From: Acidaminococcaceae bacterium
GTDB lineage: Bacteria > Bacillota > Negativicutes > Acidaminococcales > Acidaminococcaceae
Direction of reading: 5' to 3'
DNA length: 18,582 bases
NCBI GenBank assembly: GCA_022653215.1
Contig: JALCSJ010000022.1
Location: 1 to 18,582, forward strand
The position numbers and the translations under genes are program-made. A model generated the notes under the pieces. It made no database searches. It was given only the letters and a program-made list of their open reading frames with translations, and was not told where the DNA came from. Shown piece after piece: positions 8,140 through 13,607 of this stretch (position 1 is its first letter; the number at the start of each line of letters is the position of its first letter).

Positions 8140-9261
8140 CTATCTGACATACACATAACCGTCCATAATGCGCCGTGCTGTACGCAAAACACCGCCTTTA
8201 ATAACTTTATCCCCGTCCATTTCCATATTTACGTCGGTAACACCGCTGGCATGACCTATCCTGATTACATGCTGGTCAGCTTTAGGCTTAACCGTTTCAT
8301 TAACTACAGTTCCCTTCAATAATGCCGCCGCTCCCGTGCAAACTGTTACAGTAATAGGATATGCTTTGTGAGCTGCGCCTACAGAGATTGCTCTTACGCA
8401 TAGGTCCATATCTTGACCTTTAACCAGGTTGCCATCCATATCTTTGTAGTCTTGTGGCTCCGATACTATAGAAACCTTAGGAATTGAAGTGCTCTTCGTT
8501 CTGGCATCCTCCCAGTTGGTTACCAATCCGCATTTAACAGCGCACTGACAACGAATCCGTTCTATATGTTCCATAACATCTTTATTACCGTTTAATTCCA
8601 TTAATTCTGTTCCCTTAAGTTTCAGATCCTTTGCCCTAATAAATACTACTGGATTAGAACAGTCCACAAGAGAAATTTCAATAGGGCCATAGCCGGGAAC
8701 ATCAATTACATCTTTCTTATTACCGGTAGGCAACAACTTGCCGGTAGCAGCTCCGGCCGGATCCAAGAAATACATTCTAATGGGGGAACCGGTACCCGGT
8801 ACTCCCCGGATAGCCGCATCACCGTATACTTCTGCCCGTCCGTCTTTAACCTGTACATGCTCTTCAATAATTTTCTTGGTATTAGTATTAAAAACCCTAA
8901 CTACTGTTTCCGGTTCAACGGCTTTGACCAATCCTTCATCGACAGCATAAGGACCTACTGCCGAAGAAATATTCCCGCAGTTGGAGTTCCATCCTAAAGT
9001 GGGTTGTTTAATATCTACCTGGCAAAAAGTATAATCCACATCTGCACCAGGTTCTTTAGACCGGGAAATAATGGCAATTTTACTAGTGGAAGACACAGTG
9101 CCTCCCATGCCGTCAATTTGTTTAACATCGGGAGTCCCCATAACCTTTAAAAAGAGCTGATCCAACTCTTTTTGATCTGTAGGCAAATCCTCCTTGTGAA
9201 ATATAACTGCCTTACTGGTTCCTCCCCGCATATAAACACAGGGATACTTTTTCATTTCCAT
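8140..9261 (-). CDS. PrpF/YbhH-family isomerase (candidate aconitate isomerase)
   Basis: A 373-residue member of the PrpF family (diaminopimelate epimerase-like double-hotdog fold). Members isomerise double bonds or cis/trans geometry in 2-methylaconitate, 3-methylitaconate or 4-oxalomesaconate. Motifs in order: MRGGTSK (11-17), DGMGGTVSSTSK ending in K61, NCGNISSAVG with C95, SVGAAHKAYP in the second half and IGHASG near the C-terminus. K61 and C95 are 34 residues apart, the same spacing as the K73/C107 pair reported for Shewanella PrpF. The ATG at 9261 has AGGAGG seven bases before it. It is the first gene of the three-gene operon, ahead of an aconitase-type hydratase, the arrangement of E. 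coli ybhH and ybhJ. The isomerase class is secure; the exact substrate is inferred from its neighbours. Confidence 0.88.
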   Translation of the reverse strand: MEMKKYPCVYMRGGTSKAVIFHKEDLPTDQKELDQLFLKVMGTPDVKQIDGMGGTVSSTSKIAIISRSKEPGADVDYTFCQVDIKQPTLGWNSNCGNISSAVGPYAVDEGLVKAVEPETVVRVFNTNTKKIIEEHVQVKDGRAEVYGDAAIRGVPGTGSPIRMYFLDPAGAATGKLLPTGNKKDVIDVPGYGPIEISLVDCSNPVVFIRAKDLKLKGTELMELNGNKDVMEHIERIRCQCAVKCGLVTNWEDARTKSTSIPKVSIVSEPQDYKDMDGNLVKGQDMDLCVRAISVGAAHKAYPITVTVCTGAAALLKGTVVNETVKPKADQHVIRIGHASGVTDVNMEMDGDKVIKGGVLRTARRIMDGYVYVR

Positions 9262-9350
9262 AGCAATTCCTCCTTGAAATTATTTTTGACACATTTTATT
9301 TTCTGATGTTATCATTAATATAGTTACCTTGGCATTTTTCTTCTTTTTTC

Positions 9351-9410
9351 TTATCCTTTGCCTCTAATTTTAAATGGTTTTAATAATTCTGTAAAATTAT
9401 AGTTTTTCAT
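9351..9410 (-). pseudogene. 19-codon ORF, possible relic of an Old Yellow Enzyme gene start
   Basis: An ATG at 9410 opens a 19-residue frame ending in TAA (9353-9351), preceded by AAAAAGGA about eight bases upstream. The end of the peptide, LLKPFKIRGKG, looks like the N-terminus of OYE-family enoate reductases (consensus roughly LFEPFKIRGLELKNRIVMPPM). Codons after the stop in the same frame read E-K-R-R-K-M-P, lining up without gaps with the family's KNRIVMP, and the stop itself would be one base from a leucine codon. No further similarity can be followed towards prpF. It may be a decayed gene start or simply an unrelated leader ORF of the operon. Confidence 0.3.
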
Positions 9411-9429
9411 TTTTATAATTCCTTTTTGG

Positions 9430-9458
9430 AATATATGCTTAAAAAACAGAGACTGTAA
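9430..9458 (-). promoter_or_regulatory. Possible promoter of the isomerase-hydratase operon
   Basis: On the minus strand TTACAG (9458-9453), 17 bases and TATATT (9435-9430) would start a leader of roughly 160 bases before the ATG at 9261. The -35 lies inside the right-hand end of the hairpin at 9441-9489. The match is only moderate, and no better promoter was found in 9262-9583. Confidence 0.3.
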
Positions 9459-9489
9459 TACAATGACTTTTTGTCCTTGCAATACAGTC
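9441..9489 (-). terminator. Second hairpin upstream of the tricarboxylate operon
   Basis: An imperfect long inverted repeat has outer arms GACTGTA (9451-9457) and TACAGTC (9483-9489), inner pairs CAA/TTG and GAC/GTC, and a TTTTT loop. Read on the minus strand it is followed by TCTGTTTTTT. It fits a backup terminator for cspA or an attenuator/operator for the operon; it overlaps the only promoter candidate seen here. Confidence 0.5.
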
Positions 9490-9510
9490 CCCATTTATAC
9501 CCAGATAGAA

Positions 9511-9538
9511 CAAAAGCCCTGAGCGCTAAGCTCAGAGC
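9511..9538 (-). terminator. Rho-independent terminator of cspA
   Basis: On the minus strand GCTCTGAGC, loop TTAGC, GCTCAGGGC (9538-9516) forms a 9-bp stem with one G-U pair, followed by TTTTG. It sits about 45 bases after the cold-shock gene's stop codon. Confidence 0.8.
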
Positions 9539-9583
9539 TAATTGTTGGTTTGTTTTGTTCTACTTGTCGATTAAGTCTATATA

Positions 9584-9781
9584 TTATAGCTTAACAACAT
9601 TCGCAGCTTGTTCACCGCGGTTGCCTTCAACAACGTCGAATTCAACAGCTTGACCTTCTTCAAGAGTCTTAAAGCCGTCGCCTTGGATTGCGGAGAAATG
9701 TACGAATACGTCGCCACCATCTTCACGTTCAATAAAACCATAACCTTTTTCTGCATTAAACCATTTTACTTTGCCAGTCAT
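9584..9781 (-). CDS. cspA: Cold-shock protein, CspA family
   Basis: A 65-residue single cold-shock domain that binds single-stranded RNA and DNA and melts mRNA structure. RNP1 is KGYGFI (12-17) and RNP2 is VFVHF (25-29), with the N-terminal KVKWFN strand and a length typical of the family. AGGAGG stands nine bases before the ATG. Codon choice is more GC-rich than in the neighbouring genes, as often seen for highly expressed small proteins. It appears monocistronic: a near-ideal promoter at 9883-9911, a leader of about 95 bases (cold-shock genes commonly have long leaders) and a terminator at 9511-9538. Which csp paralogue it is cannot be told from one copy. Confidence 0.96.
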   Translation of the reverse strand: MTGKVKWFNAEKGYGFIEREDGGDVFVHFSAIQGDGFKTLEEGQAVEFDVVEGNRGEQAANVVKL

Positions 9782-9882
9782 ATTTCTTGGCCTCCTAAAA
9801 ATAATATTTCCGAAAAAACCCTACTACAATTCATGTCTAACAAAAGTCTAACACGTATTAAGTCCGTTTTTTCTACCCTCAC

Positions 9883-9911
9883 ATTGTAGCATACCCAAAA
9901 ATCTTTTACAA
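9883..9911 (-). promoter_or_regulatory. Promoter of the cold-shock gene
   Basis: On the minus strand TTGTAA (9911-9906), exactly 17 bases and TACAAT (9888-9883), with a TGC extension just before the -10. The predicted start is near 9876, giving a leader of about 95 bases. Confidence 0.7.
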
Positions 9912-9931
9912 GGTAATTCTGTATTTTTTAT

Positions 9932-10216
9932 TCACTTTACCAAATTTTCTGTTTTTTGCCTAAAATTCCCCAAGAAGCCCTTCACAAGGGCTTCTTTTTG
10001 GGTTTTCTTCATTTGCTTAATAGCATACTCCCGTTTCATGGCCAAAGATTTTGTCTCTAATTCTTCAAAATAAACTAATTTAACAGCTTTAAATGCTTTT
10101 GTATACTTAGCTCCCTTGTGACCAATATGTTTGGCCACTCGAGCAGTTAAATCATTAGTCCAGCCTGTATAGAGAGCATTATTTCTGCACCTGACCATAT
10201 AAACGTAAGCTTTCAC
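9932..10216 (-). CDS. GIY-YIG nuclease-domain protein (UPF0213/YhbQ type)
   Basis: 94 residues forming one GIY-YIG nuclease domain. The two signature strands are YVYMVRC (4-10) and ALYTGWT (14-20), followed by an arginine (R26) after the second strand and FEELETKSLAMKREYAIK, which carries the helix glutamates. Family members such as YhbQ are small proteins with reported or suspected DNA nuclease activity; the cellular role is poorly known. The start is GTG at 10216, directly abutting the TAA of the cyclophilin gene (TAAGTG), so translational coupling is likely; no clear separate ribosome binding site is seen. A perfect 11-bp palindrome lies inside the gene (9972-9996). Its last 15 residues are lysine-rich and unremarkable. 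Confidence 0.88.
   Translation of the reverse strand: MKAYVYMVRCRNNALYTGWTNDLTARVAKHIGHKGAKYTKAFKAVKLVYFEELETKSLAMKREYAIKQMKKTQKEALVKGFLGNFRQKTENLVK
9972..9996. repeat. Perfect 11-bp inverted repeat inside the GIY-YIG gene
   Basis: AAGAAGCCCTT (9972-9982), loop CAC, AAGGGCTTCTT (9986-9996), followed on the plus strand by TTT. It has terminator geometry on the plus strand but lies within the 3' part of a minus-strand coding region. Confidence 0.7.
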
Positions 10217-10687
10217 TTATTTCACTACTTTCACTTTCTTTATAACTACCTTTTCTAAGGGACGGTCACTGGCATCAGTTTCTGTTTTGCCAATCTTTTG
10301 CACTACATCCATGCCCTCTACCACCTTACCGAAAATCGCATGGTGACCATTCAGCCAAGGCGTTGCTGCCAAAGTAATAAAGAATTGGCTTCCCCCTGTA
10401 TCGGGACCGGCATTGGCCATAGAAAAATACCCTGGACCATCATGGGATAAACCTGGCCCAAATTCATCATTAATTTCATAGCCGGGACCACCGCAGCCTG
10501 TACCGGTAGGATCTCCGCCCTGAATCATAAACCCATCAATAACTCTGTGGAAAATCAGACCATTGTAGAAACCTTTATTAACCAGGTCAATAAAATTGGC
10601 GGTAGTTTTCGGAGCTTTGTCTTCAAACATTTCTGCCACAATAGTTCCCATACTGGTGGTCATTCTAATTTTTCTGTTTTCACTCAT
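10217..10687 (-). CDS. Cyclophilin-type peptidyl-prolyl cis-trans isomerase
   Basis: 156 residues, cytoplasmic (no signal peptide), catalysing cis-trans isomerisation of Xaa-Pro bonds to help folding. The cyclophilin core is intact: FHRVIDGFMIQGGDP (46-60) supplies the catalytic arginine R48 with F53 and Q56; SMANAGPDTGGSQFFIT (89-105) carries Q101 and F103; WLNGHHAIFGKV (111-122) carries W111, H115 and F119. This matches the short PpiB-like bacterial type. AAGGAG stands about nine bases before the ATG at 10687. It lies 55 bases after the MFS gene on the same strand and abuts the GIY-YIG gene, so the two end a possible four-gene run. No separate promoter was convincing. Confidence 0.95.
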   Translation of the reverse strand: MSENRKIRMTTSMGTIVAEMFEDKAPKTTANFIDLVNKGFYNGLIFHRVIDGFMIQGGDPTGTGCGGPGYEINDEFGPGLSHDGPGYFSMANAGPDTGGSQFFITLAATPWLNGHHAIFGKVVEGMDVVQKIGKTETDASDRPLEKVVIKKVKVVK

Positions 10688-10716
10688 TGTTTGTTCTCCT
10701 TAATATTTAAATTTAT

Positions 10717-10740
10717 TTAAAACTTCCTCAGAAGTTTAAA
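10717..10740 (-). terminator. Weak hairpin between MFS and cyclophilin genes
   Basis: AAACTTC (10720-10726), loop CTCA, GAAGTTT (10731-10737); on the minus strand the stem runs into TTTAAAT. It is short and AT-rich, so at best a leaky terminator. Confidence 0.3.
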
Positions 10741-10742
10741 AC

Positions 10743-11951
10743 CTAAGCTTTTTTTACCTGTTTCTTATAAACATACAATCCTGACAACATCAATATACAA
10801 CCCGTAATACCCATAATATGTCCCAAACTGATAAATGTTCCCAAAATGCCACCTATAATAGGTCCTATGGCTCCTCCCAGCTGGCTGGCAGCGGTACTTA
10901 GGCCAAAGGCTTTACCCCGTTCGTCAGTTGCTGTGGATTGGACTAAAAAAGAGAAAATATTGGGTGCAGCTCCCGCCAAAAACAACCCATAAATAAAATA
11001 AACACCGGCAAAAAGCCAAATATCATGAATACCCATTTGTAACACGCTAATAAAGCCGGCACATACTAATACTGCTGATAAGACCTTGACATAACCAAAA
11101 TCATGACCACGATTGCCCCAAAATGGTGCTGCTATAATTCCTGCCACTCCTGCCAAAGAAAGAATAAAGCCGGAAATGGTCACAGCAGACGGGGCTCCCT
11201 GCATAACATCATTGACATACAAAGACAAAAGGGGCTGAATAACCATGGTACATGCTCTAACTATAGCATAAAGAATCAAAATAGACAGGACAACTTTATT
11301 ACTGAGCATGCTCCCTAAATCTTTTAGCAAAGACACTGGATTAATCTTCGTTGAAACACCGGGTTTAAGTACCGGCGGCGGTTCTTTTACCATAGTGAGA
11401 ATTGCGATTGTGGCAAGGCCCAAAAATATGGAAGAAACTGCAAAAGACAATCTCATACCAAATATTTGACTTAAAAACCCTCCCAAAAGCGGGCCTGTGA
11501 TGCTGCCGCTGGCATCTGCAGCCATTAACAGTCCCATGCCCCAGCCTACCTTTTCTTCCGGCAAAGTGCTTCCCGCAATAGCCATGCAGGCCGGAACGAA
11601 ACCACTGACAATGCCCATGACCATTCTCACCAAGAAAAGTTGAAAAGGTGTCTGTACAAAAGCACACAAAAAATAGCTGATTGTCAAGCCAATCCCTGCC
11701 CTAAAAACATTTTTCTTCTGCCCGGTAATATCCCCTCTGGCACCCCAATAAGGCCCCATAACACCGGCAAAAACAAAAGTAACAGCAATAATAATACCTG
11801 ACCATAGCTTGGCATTATCTGCCTGCAGAGCCAATTCCTTTACCAAAAAAAGAGGCAAGAAGGGAACTACCATTGTATAACTGGCATCTACCAAAAAAAC
11901 ACTGACAAACAATATGGCTACTGTTCTCTTCCACTGATTGCTTTGCTCCAT
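10743..11951 (-). CDS. MFS drug/H+ antiporter, DHA1 family, MdtG-like
   Basis: 402 residues with about twelve hydrophobic segments, an inner-membrane proton-driven efflux pump. The loop between helices 2 and 3 carries the MFS motif A as GPYWGARGDITGQKK, and the pseudo-repeat APFWGNRGHDFG appears in the second half. The opening MVVPFLPLFL, KLWSGI and GFVPA segments resemble E. coli MdtG, a fosfomycin/multidrug exporter; the substrate here is unknown. GGGGAG precedes the ATG at 11951. It starts 32 bases after the lipoprotein stop codon, so the two are probably cotranscribed from the promoter at 13025-13053. Related tetracycline- and sugar-exporting MFS subgroups are possible alternatives. Confidence 0.85.
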   Translation of the reverse strand: MEQSNQWKRTVAILFVSVFLVDASYTMVVPFLPLFLVKELALQADNAKLWSGIIIAVTFVFAGVMGPYWGARGDITGQKKNVFRAGIGLTISYFLCAFVQTPFQLFLVRMVMGIVSGFVPACMAIAGSTLPEEKVGWGMGLLMAADASGSITGPLLGGFLSQIFGMRLSFAVSSIFLGLATIAILTMVKEPPPVLKPGVSTKINPVSLLKDLGSMLSNKVVLSILILYAIVRACTMVIQPLLSLYVNDVMQGAPSAVTISGFILSLAGVAGIIAAPFWGNRGHDFGYVKVLSAVLVCAGFISVLQMGIHDIWLFAGVYFIYGLFLAGAAPNIFSFLVQSTATDERGKAFGLSTAASQLGGAIGPIIGGILGTFISLGHIMGITGCILMLSGLYVYKKQVKKA

Positions 11952-11983
11952 TAAACGTCTCCCCGTTGTTTCCTACAAATATA

Positions 11984-12928
11984 TTAAAACTGCTTTTCAA
12001 CTAAATCACTTAAATTCACTAACTTACGACCGGTTTCCGGTCCTTTGTCTCTTTCCACATAAGCCCAGAGCTTTTTCCCGGATTCAATGTAAAAGCAATC
12101 CATTACTATGTTGTTTTGCTTGTTATTTTGTGCAAGTAAATACTTAACTTCCTGTTCCTTATTTTTCCCTAAGAAATAATCATAGGAAAGCCGCTTTCCT
12201 GTTGTCAAGGAAAAAACCATGGCATATTGCAAATCTGTAAGAGGCGCCACTAAATTTTCTTTATGCATATCGCTGTGAAGCTCCGGAATAAAACAATATT
12301 TCGTAATAGACTGCCAAAATTCAGAATTATTAACATCAGTTACCTTATATGTCCTGTTTAGGACAGCTCCCGAAGTAAATAAAATACTAAGGAGATGGTT
12401 TTTATTATACGTAACTCTGCACTGTAAAGTATTTCCTACCGGTCCTGCCACATATTTAAATGCCTCTATGTAGTCGGTAATCTCTTTGTTTATTTTTTCT
12501 GCTGCTTCTGGTGAAATACCGCTAATTACCGGATAAGTCATACTATAATTTTTTTGTGTTGTTTTAAGATCTGTATGAGCCGGCTGACCATTTTCGTCCC
12601 CGGCACTGTACCAGCCTGTAATTCCTTCCCTAGTTGTTACTTTGGCCCAATACATACCATTTATAGCCCTTTTGCCATACATCATGCCCTGACTGCCCTT
12701 ATAAACGTTAGACACAATGGTTCCTGAAGTTATTTCCGGTGTGGATCGTAAAAATCCGTCATTAAAAAGCACTCTTTCCATCCTATTATCTTTAGTTATA
12801 TATTCTATAGCAGCTTTGCCTGGCTCTTGCTGAGGTTTTGCATTTCCGCAACCGGCAAAAACACTTAAAAGAGCTCCCAGGCAGACTGCCAACATTGCCT
12901 TTACTAACCAATTTGTATTTTTCTGCAA
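11984..12928 (-). CDS. Lipoprotein with SH3b-like and DUF4163/RsiV-like (PdaC-type) domains
   Basis: 314 residues. An N-terminal signal with hydrophobic segment AMLAVCLGALLSVFAGC ends in a lipobox (AGC), so it should be processed by signal peptidase II and anchored outside the cytoplasmic membrane. Residues about 45-110 (VLFNDGFLRSTPEI to GWYSAG) look like a bacterial SH3 domain. From about 128, MTYPVISGISPEAAEKINKEI is the typical start of a DUF4163 (PdaC N-terminal) domain, and the remainder resembles the DUF3298/RsiV fold, which in RsiV binds lysozyme. The start is TTG at 12928, seven bases after AAGGAG; no in-frame ATG precedes the signal peptide. It heads a run with the MFS pump. The function is unknown; cell-wall sensing or carbohydrate binding is inference. 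Confidence 0.75.
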   Translation of the reverse strand: MQKNTNWLVKAMLAVCLGALLSVFAGCGNAKPQQEPGKAAIEYITKDNRMERVLFNDGFLRSTPEITSGTIVSNVYKGSQGMMYGKRAINGMYWAKVTTREGITGWYSAGDENGQPAHTDLKTTQKNYSMTYPVISGISPEAAEKINKEITDYIEAFKYVAGPVGNTLQCRVTYNKNHLLSILFTSGAVLNRTYKVTDVNNSEFWQSITKYCFIPELHSDMHKENLVAPLTDLQYAMVFSLTTGKRLSYDYFLGKNKEQEVKYLLAQNNKQNNIVMDCFYIESGKKLWAYVERDKGPETGRKLVNLSDLVEKQF

Positions 12929-13024
12929 TAGTATGCTCCTTCTTAGATTATATGTATCAAAATGTTTTTTAATCTATTGTCGAAAATATCTTATATTTAA
13001 AGCAATTATACATTACTATATTTT

Positions 13025-13053
13025 ATTATACTATTTGCTTACCCTTTACACAA
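13025..13053 (-). promoter_or_regulatory. Promoter of the lipoprotein-MFS unit
   Basis: On the minus strand TTGTGT (13053-13048), 17 bases and a perfect TATAAT (13030-13025). Its -35 shares bases 13048-13050 with the -35 of the divergent dfx promoter. Confidence 0.55.
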
Positions 13054-13073
13054 ACTGTTTTTCTTGATAGAAT
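13045..13073 (+). promoter_or_regulatory. Promoter of dfx
   Basis: TTTACA (13045-13050), 17 bases and TAGAAT (13068-13073), with start near 13080 and a leader of about 94 bases. Confidence 0.6.
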
Positions 13074-13100
13074 TAGTATGAATTCATTGAGGGATTCTAA

Positions 13101-13116
13101 GGCACAAAATTGTGCC
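13101..13116. promoter_or_regulatory. Inverted repeat in the dfx leader, candidate operator
   Basis: GGCACAA and TTGTGCC, seven-base arms two bases apart, lie about 20 bases downstream of the predicted dfx start. The symmetry suits a dimeric repressor or a small RNA hairpin; it is not a recognisable Fur or PerR box. Confidence 0.4.
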
Positions 13117-13138
13117 CTACAACAGAAGTAGCATATGT

Positions 13139-13158
13139 TCTCCTAATGATATAGGAGA
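13139..13158 (+). promoter_or_regulatory. Hairpin next to the dfx ribosome binding site
   Basis: TCTCCTA (13139-13145) pairs with TAGGAGA (13152-13158) just before the true ribosome binding site GGGGAGG (13160-13166). The CTCC arm could alternatively pair with the binding site itself, so two exclusive folds are possible. Confidence 0.35.
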
Positions 13159-13173
13159 CGGGGAGGCGTAAAA

Positions 13174-13554
13174 ATGTCTGAAGTAAAATTCTTTAAATGT
13201 ATGCATTGTGGTAATATTGCCGGTCTGATTCACAACAGTGGCGTTCCTATGGTTTGCTGCGGAGATAAAATGACCGAACTGATTCCTAACACAACTGATG
13301 CAGCCCAAGAAAAACATGTTCCGGTAGTTAACATTGAAGGTTCTTCTGTCACTGTTACAGTTGGCAGTACTCTTCATCCTATGGAAGAAAAGCATTATAT
13401 TCAATGGGTTTATATTCAAACCTCTTTAGGCGGACAAAGACATACTTTTAAACCCGGTGACAAACCGGAAACCACTTTTGCCCTGGCCAAAGGAGAAACA
13501 TTTGTAGCAGCCTACGAATATTGCAATCTCCATGGTTTATGGAAAAAAATGTAA
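13174..13554 (+). CDS. dfx: Desulfoferrodoxin (class I, 2Fe superoxide reductase)
   Basis: A 126-residue cytoplasmic enzyme that reduces superoxide to hydrogen peroxide without releasing oxygen, a defence typical of anaerobes. The N-terminal desulforedoxin-like domain has all four Fe ligands: C9, C12, C28 and C29 (FKCMHCGN, VCCGD). The catalytic Fe(His)4Cys site is complete: H48 in EKHVP, H68 in LHPM, H74 in EKHY, and C117 with H120 in YCNLHG. The conserved lysine K47 before H48 is present. The spacing matches the Desulfovibrio enzyme nearly residue for residue, and the length is normal. GGGGAGG lies seven bases before the ATG. It is monocistronic, between its own promoter and the terminator at 13571-13607, with no rubredoxin or rubrerythrin neighbour in the window. 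Confidence 0.97.
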   Translation: MSEVKFFKCMHCGNIAGLIHNSGVPMVCCGDKMTELIPNTTDAAQEKHVPVVNIEGSSVTVTVGSTLHPMEEKHYIQWVYIQTSLGGQRHTFKPGDKPETTFALAKGETFVAAYEYCNLHGLWKKM

Positions 13555-13570
13555 TATTTAATCCTAAATA

Positions 13571-13607
13571 AAAAACGTTGCTGATTTTTTATCAGCAACG
13601 TTTTTTT
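13571..13607. terminator. Bidirectional terminator (dfx / M23 peptidase)
   Basis: A 15-bp perfect stem, AAAAACGTTGCTGAT (13571-13585) with 13591-13605, has a TTTTT loop and is flanked by an A run on the left and a T run on the right. It abuts the minus-strand gene's stop codon. Confidence 0.9.

Noticed and set aside
9301..9360. Sigma-54-like promoter (TTGGCA followed by TTCTT) on the plus strand
   Set aside because: The GC and spacing do not match the -24/-12 consensus, and no plus-strand gene follows.
13117..13419. 100-codon minus-strand ORF across dfx
   Set aside because: It is the complement of the dfx gene, which has all metal ligands and a ribosome binding site.
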